DNA from: JAGKXB01 sp964498835
GTDB lineage: Bacteria; Pseudomonadota; Gammaproteobacteria; Burkholderiales; Burkholderiaceae_D
Direction: 5' to 3'
Length of the DNA: 64,000 bases
Assembly (NCBI GenBank): GCA_964498835.1
Contig: CAZCIX010000003.1
Span: forward strand, 1 to 64,000
Made by a program: the position numbers and the translations under genes. Shown here piece after piece: positions 43,920 through 52,683 of this stretch. The notes beneath the pieces were generated by a model. The model worked only from the letters and a program-made list of their open reading frames with translations. It had not been told where the DNA came from and ran no database searches. The first letter of the stretch is position 1, and every line of letters begins with the position of its first letter.

Positions 43920-45470
43920 TCACAACTGCGGATTTAACTTCTCAACCCCAGAATGCAGCTTGTTCAAAGCAGACAAATACGCTTTGGCGGATGCTACAAC
44001 AATATCAGGATCGGCTCCTACACCATTCACAACACGACCGGCTTTTGATAAGCGCATGGTGACCTCCCCCTGAGATTGAGTACCAGTCGTAATAGCATTG
44101 ACGGAAAACAATGTCAGTTCTGCTCCACTTTGCACTTTGGATTCAATCGCGTTCACCGTCGCGTCTACCGGACCATTGCCCTCCCCCTGGCAATTGACTT
44201 CGGCACCAGCGATTGAAAATATCACCCTAGATACTGGTTTATTACCTGTTTCTGAATGCTGAGATAAGGAAATAAAACGATATTGCTCATTCGATTGTGA
44301 CTGCTTTTCATCTGACACTAAGGCTACGATATCTTCGTCAAAAATTTCTGCTTTACGATCAGCCAATTCTTTAAAACGTGCAAAAGCTGCATTGATATCC
44401 GATTCATTTTCCAGCGCAATACCAAGTTCTTGCAAACGCTGCTTGAATGCATTGCGACCGGACAATTTGCCCAACACAATTTTATTGGCAGTCCAGCCCA
44501 CATCCTCGGCACGCATGATTTCATAAGTTTCACGTGCTTTTAAGATGCCATCTTGATGAATACCTGATGCATGGGCAAACGCATTCGCACCAACAATGGC
44601 CTTATTGGGTTGCACGGGGAAACCCGTAATGTGAGAAACAAGCTTAGAAGCAGGCACAATTTGCATCGTATCAATCGCCACATCCAATTTGAAATAATCC
44701 TTGCGTGTTTTAACCGCCATAACAATTTCTTCCAACGCGGTATTACCTGCCCGTTCACCCAAACCATTGATAGTGCACTCTACCTGACGCGCGCCACCTA
44801 TCATCACGCCAGCTAAAGAGTTCGCCACCGCCATGCCAAGGTCGTTATGGCAATGTACCGACCAAATCGCTTTATCAGAATTGGGAATGCGCTCACGCAA
44901 AGTCTTAATCATATTGCCATACAGCTCCGGCACTGCATAACCAACGGTATCAGGAAAATTAATCGTAGTCGCCCCTTCAGCAATGACAGCTTCAATCACA
45001 CGGCACAGAAAATCCACCTCAGAACGACTAGCATCCTCTGCACTAAATTCAATGTCATCTGTAAATTGACGAGAAAAACGTACCGCATGTTTAGCATGTT
45101 CAAGCACGCTTTCTGGCGTCATGCGCAACTTCATTTCCATATGCAATGGTGAAGTTGCCAAAAAAGTATGAATTCGTTTTCTGGCAGCAGGTTCCAATGC
45201 TTCAGCTGCACGTGAAATATCACGCTCATTCGCACGTGCTAACGAACAAATGGTGGAATCTTTAACAACCCCAGAAATTGCCCTGATTGCATCAAAGTCA
45301 CCTGGTGATGCGGCAGCAAAACCAGCTTCAATCACATCCACCCGCATCCGTTCCAGTTGCTTAGCAATACTGATTTTTTCATCTTTGCTCATTGATGCAC
45401 CTGGCGATTGTTCGCCATCACGCAACGTAGTATCAAAAATAATCAGTTTGCTTGATTGCCCAGACATCAT
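43920..45470 (-). CDS. leuA: 2-Isopropylmalate synthase
   Basis: First committed step of leucine synthesis (2-oxoisovalerate plus acetyl-CoA). 516 residues, bacterial type. The catalytic TIM barrel opens with FDTTLRDGEQSPG, has the metal-binding HCHNDLGMA motif and AHASGIHQDG, and the C-terminal regulatory domain (about 390-510) is complete, so leucine feedback is likely. AAGGA lies upstream of the ATG. Downstream of pssA on the same strand. Confidence 0.97.
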   Translation of the reverse strand: MMSGQSSKLIIFDTTLRDGEQSPGASMSKDEKISIAKQLERMRVDVIEAGFAAASPGDFDAIRAISGVVKDSTICSLARANERDISRAAEALEPAARKRIHTFLATSPLHMEMKLRMTPESVLEHAKHAVRFSRQFTDDIEFSAEDASRSEVDFLCRVIEAVIAEGATTINFPDTVGYAVPELYGNMIKTLRERIPNSDKAIWSVHCHNDLGMAVANSLAGVMIGGARQVECTINGLGERAGNTALEEIVMAVKTRKDYFKLDVAIDTMQIVPASKLVSHITGFPVQPNKAIVGANAFAHASGIHQDGILKARETYEIMRAEDVGWTANKIVLGKLSGRNAFKQRLQELGIALENESDINAAFARFKELADRKAEIFDEDIVALVSDEKQSQSNEQYRFISLSQHSETGNKPVSRVIFSIAGAEVNCQGEGNGPVDATVNAIESKVQSGAELTLFSVNAITTGTQSQGEVTMRLSKAGRVVNGVGADPDIVVASAKAYLSALNKLHSGVEKLNPQL

Positions 45471-45525
45471 GTTTTCCTTAAAAATAGAACGAATAAAGTG
45501 AGTAAAATGATATTAATTAAATAAC

Positions 45526-46413
45526 TTAATCCCGCTTATTTACATCGAATGACTGCGGTTCGGTTTGAACAATGCTGACTGAATGTCCTCTAAACCATCG
45601 CCAAATAAACACACCATAACCAGATAATCCATACAACACAAACAAGCCAAACAGTACCTTAGGTGCATCACTAGCAACCACAACGAATGCCAACACCATC
45701 AAAAATGCTGCAATGAAAGGGACGGATTTCCGGAAATTAACATCTTTAAAACTATAAAAAGGCAAATTGCTGACCATCATCAAACCAGCATACAAAGTAA
45801 TGCTCCACGAAAACCAGCGTAAATCAGCACCCGCCCAACGTAAATCATCCATCAACAAAACAAAACCTGCCACCAAAGCTGCCGCTGCGGGACTAGGTAA
45901 TCCTTGGAAATAACGTTTATCCACCACAGCAATATTTGCATTAAAACGTGCCAAACGCAGTGCTGCACCGGCACAGTAGACAAATGCCGCCAGCCAACCT
46001 AATTTGCCCATGCTAAGCAAAGACCATTGATAAACGACTAAAGCAGGTGCTGCACCAAAGGACACCATGTCAGACAAACTATCGTATTGCGCACCAAACT
46101 CGCTTTGCGTATGCGTTAATCGTGCAACGCGACCATCTATGCTATCCAAAACCATGGCAATAAAAATAGCGATGCTGGCATGGTCAAATTTATGATTCAT
46201 CCCCATCACAATGGCATAAAAACCACAAAATAATGCCGCGGTTGTAAAGGCGTTCGGTAGTAAATAAATTCCTCGACGCTGGAACAACAAGGGACGAGTC
46301 GAACGTTCGTCCTTATTCCATTTGGCGTAATTCAAAGGAAATTTTTTGACGCGTTGCGTCTTGGTAAGAAGCGAAGCTTTATTTTTAACTTTGCGACGCT
46401 GAAAAGTTGCCAT
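45526..46413 (-). CDS. pssA: CDP-diacylglycerol-serine O-phosphatidyltransferase
   Basis: Makes phosphatidylserine from CDP-diacylglycerol and serine in the inner membrane, the precursor of phosphatidylethanolamine. 295 residues. The CDP-alcohol transferase motif is seen as DSIDGRVARL, then SEFGAQYDSLSDMVSFG. Several transmembrane helices follow. The Lys/Arg-rich first 45 residues form an N-terminal extension before the first helix. It follows psd, so the two sequential steps are adjacent. Confidence 0.95.
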   Translation of the reverse strand: MATFQRRKVKNKASLLTKTQRVKKFPLNYAKWNKDERSTRPLLFQRRGIYLLPNAFTTAALFCGFYAIVMGMNHKFDHASIAIFIAMVLDSIDGRVARLTHTQSEFGAQYDSLSDMVSFGAAPALVVYQWSLLSMGKLGWLAAFVYCAGAALRLARFNANIAVVDKRYFQGLPSPAAAALVAGFVLLMDDLRWAGADLRWFSWSITLYAGLMMVSNLPFYSFKDVNFRKSVPFIAAFLMVLAFVVVASDAPKVLFGLFVLYGLSGYGVFIWRWFRGHSVSIVQTEPQSFDVNKRD

Positions 46414-46466
46414 ATCAATTCCTTTTAGAGCAACGCGAATAACAAAAAATATTAAAAATCAAAACA

Positions 46467-47108
46467 TCAAAACTCAGCCAAAATCGACATCGTTGCCGAC
46501 ACTTTGTCACCAACAACCACTTTAGGAGTCGCAGTCAGTGGCAAATACACGTCTACTCTGGAGCCAAAACGGATAAAACCATAGCGCTGTCCACGTCTTA
46601 GCGCATCGCCAGCTTGTACATAACAAAGAATACGACGTGCGATCAATCCTGCAACTTGCACACAAGTAACAATTTGATTCTTGTCTGTATTAATGATCAA
46701 GACGTTACGTTCATTTTCAAGAGAAGCTTTATCAAGATCGGCATTCACAAACTTACCAGGGAAATATTGAATCTTTTCAATTTTTCCATCGACTGGTGAG
46801 CGATTGGAATGCACATTAAAGACATTCATAAACACGCTGATTTTGAGCGCTTCTCGATTCGCGTAAGGATCTTGTACTTTCTCAACCACGACAATACGCC
46901 CATCTGCTGGCGATAAGACGACATTCTCTTTTTGTGGAATAACGCGTGCGGGATCACGGAAAAATTGCAATACAAACAACGCAACAATCCAAAATGGGAT
47001 AGACCAAACACCAACCAAATAAGTCATGAACAAAGCCAGTGCGAATACTAAGCTCAAATAGCGCCAACCTTCGCGAGCAATAATAGGGTGTGGATAATTA
47101 TTCAACAT
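46467..47108 (-). CDS. psd: Phosphatidylserine decarboxylase (short form)
   Basis: Pyruvoyl-dependent decarboxylation of phosphatidylserine to phosphatidylethanolamine. 213 residues from ATG 47108, chosen because GGAGAG lies just upstream. A TTG six codons earlier is less likely. This is the short PSD class. The self-cleavage site that makes the pyruvoyl group is the Gly-Ser in IRFGSRVDVYLP near the C-terminus. The N-terminus has hydrophobic segments (YLSLVFALALFMTYLVGVW and IPFWIVALFVLQF), and the HSNRSPVDG segment is typical. Confidence 0.95.
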   Translation of the reverse strand: MLNNYPHPIIAREGWRYLSLVFALALFMTYLVGVWSIPFWIVALFVLQFFRDPARVIPQKENVVLSPADGRIVVVEKVQDPYANREALKISVFMNVFNVHSNRSPVDGKIEKIQYFPGKFVNADLDKASLENERNVLIINTDKNQIVTCVQVAGLIARRILCYVQAGDALRRGQRYGFIRFGSRVDVYLPLTATPKVVVGDKVSATMSILAEF

Positions 47109-47146
47109 CTCTCCATGTAATAACAAAAATATTACTTATTAAAATT

Positions 47147-47932
47147 TTATTTAAATTTCACTTTAGCAACAACACGCATCTGCAAAGTGGTTTCACCTGG
47201 CTCAAAATTCGGCTCTTCTACCGGCATAGATTCCATCGCTAATGCAGAACGCATCATTATTTTGGGGCTCGCATTATCCGACATTTGCGCATACGCTCCG
47301 GAAGCTTCGAAATCAACTGTATCCACTATTGCATCAGATACATCACGTCCCATCGCTTTGGCAATTGAGGTAATACGTTCTGTTAAATTTTGGTAAGCCG
47401 CAATAATTCTTTGCTCATCCAATTTCTTAAGCGTCGCTTCCGACAAAGAAAAGTTCAAGCCATTTAATCCTAAAACACTCTGCGCGGCAGCAATTGCTTT
47501 AGGCAAACGTTCTAAATTCGTTGTTGTTACATCCAAATACTGACCAACACGCCAACTGACAACACGTCTCGCTGTATTGTTTTGTTTTGGCTGATCCTCT
47601 GAATACACGGGATAAGTGTAGTAACCACGTGTTTTCAGCATTGCCTGAGCATCTTCTCGTTTAAGCAGCGCCATGCCCTGCTTCATTTTCTGATTAACGC
47701 GTGAAGCAGCCAGTGCTTTGTCCCTATCCTGCTCTTCAATCATCAATGTGGCATGCGCTTCGTCATTTAAATGCTTTACTTCACCAAAAGCAGGCACCAC
47801 AAGCATAGTCCCCATCGTTTTAATAGGGATTGATTGCGTTTGTGCTTGTACCTCTAAACAAAAGGAGCCCAATAACATTAATGACAAAAAGAACAAAAAG
47901 AGTCGTTTTGAGCACAAAGCAGCAGCATTCAT
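47147..47932 (-). CDS. SIMPL/DUF541 domain exported protein
   Basis: Exported protein of the SIMPL family (DUF541), 261 residues from ATG 47932 (AGGGAG upstream). A longer frame to 47968 lacks family support. Signal peptide: RLFLFFLSLMLLGSFCLEVQ, cut near QAQTQ. Typical segments: VVPAFGEVKHLNDEAHATLM, RVSWRVGQYLDVTTTNLERL, and a C-terminal strand (TTLQMRVVAKVKF). SIMPL proteins form periplasmic oligomers and some are linked to membrane stress, but the function here is unknown. It lies between psd and ilvC. Confidence 0.88.
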   Translation of the reverse strand: MNAAALCSKRLFLFFLSLMLLGSFCLEVQAQTQSIPIKTMGTMLVVPAFGEVKHLNDEAHATLMIEEQDRDKALAASRVNQKMKQGMALLKREDAQAMLKTRGYYTYPVYSEDQPKQNNTARRVVSWRVGQYLDVTTTNLERLPKAIAAAQSVLGLNGLNFSLSEATLKKLDEQRIIAAYQNLTERITSIAKAMGRDVSDAIVDTVDFEASGAYAQMSDNASPKIMMRSALAMESMPVEEPNFEPGETTLQMRVVAKVKFK

Positions 47933-47954
47933 ACTATTTATCTCCCTAAATAAA

Positions 47955-47990
47955 CATCCCCCGCCCAAGCAAAAACTTGGATGGGGGATA
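47955..47990 (-). terminator. Hairpin after ilvC
   Basis: CATCCCCC-GCC-CAAG and CTTG-GAT-GGGGGATA form a strong hairpin with a small internal loop. It is 38 bases after the ilvC stop, with only a modest T-rich tail (GTTTATTT) on the minus strand. It probably reduces read-through into the SIMPL gene. Confidence 0.65.
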
Positions 47991-48027
47991 AGGTAAATGC
48001 TATGAAATCAACTATTACAAATAAAAA

Positions 48028-49044
48028 TTAATTTTTTGATTGATCAACTAATTTGTTTTTCGCAATCCAAGGCATCATGGCACGCAATTTGCTACCCACC
48101 TCCTCAATTTGATGTTCTGCTGTCAAACGACGACGAGAAATCAAGGTTGGAGCACCAGCTTTGTTTTCCAAAATAAAACTCTTCGCGTACTCACCTGTTT
48201 GAATATCTTTCAAACATTGACGCATTGCATTTTTAGTAGCTTCAGTCACAACACGTGGGCCTGTTACATATTCACCGTACTCAGCATTGTTGGAAATTGA
48301 GTAATTCATGTTGGCAATACCGCCTTCATAAATCAAATCAACGATCAATTTCAATTCATGCAAGCATTCAAAATAAGCCATTTCAGGTGCATAACCAGCT
48401 TCAACCAATGTTTCAAAACCTGCTTTGATCAACTCAACCGCACCACCGCACAACACAGCTTGTTCACCAAACAAATCGGTTTCGGTTTCTTCACGGAAAT
48501 TCGTTTCGATAATGCCAGCACGACCACCGCCATTTGCCATTGCGTAAGACAAAGCAATATCACGTGCAACGCCAGATTTATCTTGGTATACCGCGATCAA
48601 ATGTGGCACGCCGCCACCTTGTGTGTAAGTACCGCGTACTGTATGACCTGGCGCTTTTGGCGCAATCATGATGACGTCTAAATCTGCACGCGGTACAACT
48701 TGACCGTAATGCACATTGAACCCATGAGCAAAAGCGAGCACTGCACCTTTTTTTGCATATGGTGCAATATTTTCGTTGTAAACTTGCGCGATATTTTCAT
48801 CTGGCAACAACACCATAATGACATCAGCTGCTTGAACAGCTTCGTTGACTTCTGCCACATTCAAGCCAGCACCCTTCGCTTTATTCCAGGATGAACCATC
48901 TTTGCGCAAACCAACAGTCACATTACAACCAGAATCATTCAAATTTTGTGCATGAGCATGGCCTTGTGAACCATAACCGATGATGGCAACATTTTTGCCT
49001 TTGATCAAAGAGAGATTGCAATCTTTATCGTAAAAAACGTTCAT
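48028..49044 (-). CDS. ilvC: Ketol-acid reductoisomerase
   Basis: Second step of valine and isoleucine synthesis: isomerisation and NADPH reduction of acetolactate. 338 residues, class I form. NADP motif IIGYGSQGHAHAQNL. Metal-binding and catalytic residues fall in ETNFREETETDLFGEQAVL and FECLHELKLIVDLIYEGG. AGGA precedes the ATG. 78 bases after ilvH. Confidence 0.98.
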   Translation of the reverse strand: MNVFYDKDCNLSLIKGKNVAIIGYGSQGHAHAQNLNDSGCNVTVGLRKDGSSWNKAKGAGLNVAEVNEAVQAADVIMVLLPDENIAQVYNENIAPYAKKGAVLAFAHGFNVHYGQVVPRADLDVIMIAPKAPGHTVRGTYTQGGGVPHLIAVYQDKSGVARDIALSYAMANGGGRAGIIETNFREETETDLFGEQAVLCGGAVELIKAGFETLVEAGYAPEMAYFECLHELKLIVDLIYEGGIANMNYSISNNAEYGEYVTGPRVVTEATKNAMRQCLKDIQTGEYAKSFILENKAGAPTLISRRRLTAEHQIEEVGSKLRAMMPWIAKNKLVDQSKN

Positions 49045-49122
49045 TATTTTTCCTATTTTTTAAAATGGATGAGGTAATTATTTAAGTGATGTATTACTCA
49101 AATTATTAAGTTATAAATTTGC

Positions 49123-49614
49123 TTAAGCTTTCAACACACGTTCACCACGCCCAATGCCAGAGCTACCAGTACGTACCGTTTCCAAAATTGCAGCACGATC
49201 AATAGCATCAATAAATGCATCAAGCTTGGCTTTATTGCCAGTCAATTCGATCGTGTAAGCCTTATCAGTCACGTCAATGATACGACCACGGAAAATATCA
49301 ACAGTGCGCTTCATTTCCTCGCGCTCTTTGCCAACCGCACGCACTTTGATCAGCATTAACTCCCGCTCTATGTACGCGCCTTCAGTCAAATCAACTACCT
49401 TGACCACTTCAATCAAACGATTCAAATGCTTGGTAATTTGTTCGATGATGTCATCGGAGCCGCTCGTGACTATCGTCATTCGTGACAGAGTCGCATCCTC
49501 AGTCGGTGCAACCGTGAGAGTTTCGATATTATAGCCGCGCGCTGAAAACAGGCCAACCACGCGCGACAAAGCACCCGCTTCATTTTCCAGTAACAGAGAA
49601 ATGATATGTCTCAT
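49123..49614 (-). CDS. ilvH: Acetolactate synthase small (regulatory) subunit
   Basis: Regulatory subunit giving valine feedback control to acetolactate synthase. 163 residues. N-terminal ACT domain (MRHIISLLLENEAGALSRVV), then the second ALS-associated domain. GAGGA precedes the ATG, which lies two bases after the ilvI stop, so the subunits are translationally linked. Confidence 0.98.
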   Translation of the reverse strand: MRHIISLLLENEAGALSRVVGLFSARGYNIETLTVAPTEDATLSRMTIVTSGSDDIIEQITKHLNRLIEVVKVVDLTEGAYIERELMLIKVRAVGKEREEMKRTVDIFRGRIIDVTDKAYTIELTGNKAKLDAFIDAIDRAAILETVRTGSSGIGRGERVLKA

Positions 49615-49616
49615 GA

Positions 49617-51344
49617 TTACAAATCCTCCGAACCCAACAACATTTCCGTCAATCCTTTACCAGCCTTGACCATGGGCCAAACATTTTCAGCTTGATCCGT
49701 AATGAAGTTCATAAACACCAGCTTATCCTTCATCGCAAACGCTTCTTTCAACGCCGTATCCACGTCACCAGCATGTTCAATATTCATACCAACGTGACCA
49801 TAAGACTCAGCCAACTTTTTAAAATCTGGCAATGAGTTTAAGTAGGATTCAGAATAACGTGAGCCATAATCGATTTGTTGCCACTGACGCACCATACCCA
49901 ACGCGCGATTATTCAACATAATGATTTTTGGCGTCAGGCGATATTGCTTACAAGTTCCTAATTCCTGAATACACATCTGAATCGAACCCTCACCTGTAAT
50001 ACAAGCCACTGTGGCATCAGGATTGGCCATTTGCACGCCCATTGCGTATGGCAAACCAACGCCCATCGTTCCCAAACCACCTGAATTAATCCAGCGCCGT
50101 GGTTTATCAAAGCGATAGTATTGCGCGGCCCACATTTGATGCTGACCGACATCAGACGTAACAAAAGCGTCACCTTTGGTGACTTCCCACAATTTTTCAA
50201 TCACGGATTGTGGTTTGATTATTTGACTTGAATTGGTGTATTTCAAGCAATTACGACCACGCCACTCATTGATTTGCTTCCACCAATCAGCTGTTTTTGA
50301 GGCATTAATTTTGATTTCAGGCGCATTAAGTTGCGTGATAAATTCCTGCAATACATCTTTGACGTTACCAACAATCGGAACGTCCACTTTCACCCGTTTG
50401 GAAATGGAGGAAGGGTCAATATCAATGTGAATGATTTTGCGTGGATGCAAGGCAAAATGTTTAGGATTACCAATCACGCGATCATCGAAACGTGCGCCAA
50501 TCGCAATCAACACATCGCAGTGCTGCATCGCCATATTGGCTTCATACGTACCATGCATTCCAGGCATGCCAACAAATTTTTCACTTGTCGCTCTATAAGC
50601 ACCCAAACCCATCAGGGTATTGGTGCAAGGAAAACTCAGTTTATCAACCAACTGATTCAATTCAGGCGCAGCATCAGCAAGTATCACACCGCCGCCTGTG
50701 TAAATCATTGGACGTTCAGCTTGCAGCAGTAACTGTACGGCCTTACGAATTTGTCCAGAATGCCCTTTATCTACAGGTTTGTAGGAGCGCATCTCGACCT
50801 GTTTTGGATAAGCATACACATGCTTATGCATGGTGATATCTTTTGGAATATCAACCAAAACAGGACCTGGCCGACCAGTCGTCGCAATAAAAAATGCTTT
50901 CTTAATGGTTGTCGCCAAATCCTTGATGTCTTTTACCAAGAAATTGTGTTTGACGCATGGGCGAGTAATGCCGACCGTATCGCACTCCTGGAAAGCATCT
51001 TGACCAATAGCATGGCTTGGCACTTGACCAGAAATCACTACCATCGGGATGGAGTCCATATAGGCAGTCGCCAAGCCTGTCACTGCGTTCGTCACGCCAG
51101 GACCAGAAGTGACTAAAGCAACACCTACTTTCTGCGAACTACGAGAGTAAGCATCCGCTGCATGGATCGCAGCTTGCTCATGACGCACCAAAATATGTTG
51201 AAATTTGTTTTGATTGAAGATCGCATCGTAGATGTACAAAACAGCACCACCAGGGTAACCAAAAATATGTTCTACGCCTTCTTCTGCTAGACAGCGCACT
51301 AGTATTTCTGCGCCAGTTATTTCTAAATTTTCTTCCAAGCTCAT
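49617..51344 (-). CDS. ilvI: Acetolactate synthase large subunit
   Basis: TPP enzyme making acetolactate or acetohydroxybutyrate, the first common step for valine, leucine and isoleucine. 575 residues from ATG 51344, preferred because AAGGA lies nine bases upstream. The catalytic Glu is in VRHEQAAIHAADAY, preceded by IFGYPGGAVLYIYDAI. The TPP/Mg motif begins with ITGEGSIQM (GEGS rather than the usual GDGS) and ends at MLNNRALGMVRQWQ. Leads ilvI-ilvH-ilvC, behind a leader of about 180 bases with regulatory features. Confidence 0.97.
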   Translation of the reverse strand: MSLEENLEITGAEILVRCLAEEGVEHIFGYPGGAVLYIYDAIFNQNKFQHILVRHEQAAIHAADAYSRSSQKVGVALVTSGPGVTNAVTGLATAYMDSIPMVVISGQVPSHAIGQDAFQECDTVGITRPCVKHNFLVKDIKDLATTIKKAFFIATTGRPGPVLVDIPKDITMHKHVYAYPKQVEMRSYKPVDKGHSGQIRKAVQLLLQAERPMIYTGGGVILADAAPELNQLVDKLSFPCTNTLMGLGAYRATSEKFVGMPGMHGTYEANMAMQHCDVLIAIGARFDDRVIGNPKHFALHPRKIIHIDIDPSSISKRVKVDVPIVGNVKDVLQEFITQLNAPEIKINASKTADWWKQINEWRGRNCLKYTNSSQIIKPQSVIEKLWEVTKGDAFVTSDVGQHQMWAAQYYRFDKPRRWINSGGLGTMGVGLPYAMGVQMANPDATVACITGEGSIQMCIQELGTCKQYRLTPKIIMLNNRALGMVRQWQQIDYGSRYSESYLNSLPDFKKLAESYGHVGMNIEHAGDVDTALKEAFAMKDKLVFMNFITDQAENVWPMVKAGKGLTEMLLGSEDL

Positions 51345-51385
51345 ATATATCATTCCTTTCAAGGTCCATTGGAGATTGATCGGAT

Positions 51386-51429
51386 GCTCTCCCCTAAAAA
51401 CATCTCGCGCTTATGGCACGGGTTAGAGC
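51386..51429 (-). promoter_or_regulatory. Hairpin in the ilvI leader
   Basis: On the minus strand GCTCTAACCC pairs with GGGGAGAGC, enclosing CGTGC-CATAA-GCGCG and then TTTTT. The inner hairpin plus T-run resembles a weak terminator, and its GCGCG arm could instead pair with CGCGC at the end of the small leader frame (51447-51500). Mutually exclusive folds would suit attenuation. This is inference from inspection. Confidence 0.4.
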
Positions 51430-51446
51430 AAACTGCTTCTTAAATG

Positions 51447-51500
51447 TTAAAGCGCGTCTTGTCGGCAGGCTGCATCTTGCGCTGCGCGCGAAAAGACCAT
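51447..51500 (-). CDS. Possible ilvI leader peptide
   Basis: A 17-codon frame, MVFSRAAQDAACRQDAL, with GGAAG just upstream of its ATG. It lies between the predicted promoter and ilvI. It is richer in GC and Ala/Arg/Gln/Asp codons than surrounding leader DNA, and its ends (CGCGCGC and GACGCGC) can pair with each other. It is not enriched for Ile, Leu or Val codons, so it does not look like a classical branched-chain attenuator peptide. It may instead be part of a structured RNA. Confidence 0.35.
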   Translation of the reverse strand: MVFSRAAQDAACRQDAL

Positions 51501-51528
51501 AGAACTTCCGGATTGTGAAGTGTGCAAC

Positions 51529-51557
51529 ACGTTACTGCGTTGCAGCATTTTGGTCAA
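51529..51557 (-). promoter_or_regulatory. Predicted sigma-70 promoter of ilvI-ilvH-ilvC
   Basis: On the minus strand TTGACC (51552-51557) and TAACGT (51529-51534) are 17 bases apart. The start would fall near 51522, giving a leader of about 180 bases before ilvI. The -35 is good and the -10 weak, as expected for a regulated promoter. Confidence 0.4.
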
Positions 51558-51701
51558 GTCAAATTCTATTCAAAGTTAACCAAAGAGCAAAAAATACCAT
51601 TAAAATCGAGGGTTTTTTCATGCGCAATATTGATTGCTAGCGAAATCCATCATCAATGTTACAGAACCCTTTTAGTACCATGAAATACTGCACCATATAG
51701 C

Positions 51702-52277
51702 ATGGCCACCGTCAAAGAACTTTCTGACTTTCTTACAAACGTAGAGCGTCGTGCATTTAAACAAGCCGTTTACGCAGTTCGTAAAGACGAGGCTGCGCTT
51801 GATATCGTTCAAGATGCAATGATTAAGCTGGCTGAAAAATACGGTGACAAATCCGCAGCCGAACTCCCTCTCTTATTTCAACGCATCTTACAAAACACCA
51901 TACGCGACTATTTTCGACGTGAAAAAACACGCAATACTTGGGTTAGCCTATTTTCCGGCATAGGCAATGCTGATGAAGAACATGAGAATTTCGACCTACT
52001 TGAATCTTATGAAGCCGAAGAAGAAAATCCGGCCACAGACACAGAATCCAGCGCCGACAAACTTGAACGTATACAAGTACTGAATATAATTGACGAGGAA
52101 GTACAAAAACTCCCCACTCGTCAACGAGAAGCCTTCCTCATGCGTTACTGGGAAGACATGGATGTCGCCGAAACAGCTGCAGCAATGGGATGTTCAGAGG
52201 GCAGCGTAAAAACTCATTGCTCAAGAGCAACGAATGCTTTGGCACAGTCATTAAAAGCCAAGGGAATATATTTATGA
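51702..52277 (+). CDS. RNA polymerase sigma factor (ECF-type)
   Basis: A 191-residue sigma-70 family factor of the short, two-domain type. Region 2 covers about residues 20-85 (AALDIVQDAMIKLAEKYG, then LPLLFQRILQNTIRDYFRRE). Region 4 covers about 130-185 (LPTRQREAFLMRYWEDMDVA, then CSEGSVKTHCSRATNAL). An acidic, variable linker lies between. Its stop overlaps the next ATG (ATGA), so the following DUF3619 membrane protein is a candidate anti-sigma. Divergent from ilvI. Confidence 0.92.
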   Translation: MATVKELSDFLTNVERRAFKQAVYAVRKDEAALDIVQDAMIKLAEKYGDKSAAELPLLFQRILQNTIRDYFRREKTRNTWVSLFSGIGNADEEHENFDLLESYEAEEENPATDTESSADKLERIQVLNIIDEEVQKLPTRQREAFLMRYWEDMDVAETAAAMGCSEGSVKTHCSRATNALAQSLKAKGIYL

Positions 52278-52681
52278 ACACTACAGAACTCAATTTCGCC
52301 TACAAAGTGCGGCATGCGCTCAATGAAAATATCGAAAATTTGCCGCCTTCCAACGTTGCGCGCTTAGCCGAAGCGCGCAATATAGCTTTGTCGCGTAAGA
52401 AAAAAGACTCACCACTGCAATTATTTGTGTCGCAAAAAGTATTAACGACTGGTACAGGTCATTTTTTTGCCCAATCTTTTTCCTACTTGACTCGTAGCAT
52501 TGGTGCAACGATTCCCTTACTAGCTTTGGTTGTAGGTTTGGTCAGTATTTCTCAATTTGAACAACAACAACGTATCAAGGAAACCGCTGATTTAGACACT
52601 GCCGTATTATCAGATGAATTACCCGTTTCTGCGTACCTTGATCATGGTTTTAACGCCTACCTTGCAAGTCGAGGTGAATAA
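52274..52681 (+). CDS. DUF3619 membrane protein, candidate anti-sigma factor
   Basis: A 135-residue protein of the DUF3619 type. An N-terminal cytosolic part (MNTTELNFAYKVRHALNENI, then LPPSNVARLAEARNIALSRK) is followed by one transmembrane helix (about 82-100, ATIPLLALVVGLVSISQF) and a short outer segment with YLDHGFNAYLASRG. Start by the ATGA overlap with the sigma gene. The layout (small cytosolic part, one helix, coupled to an ECF sigma) suggests an anti-sigma role, which is inference. Confidence 0.8.
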   Translation: MNTTELNFAYKVRHALNENIENLPPSNVARLAEARNIALSRKKKDSPLQLFVSQKVLTTGTGHFFAQSFSYLTRSIGATIPLLALVVGLVSISQFEQQQRIKETADLDTAVLSDELPVSAYLDHGFNAYLASRGE

Positions 52682-52683
52682 GC

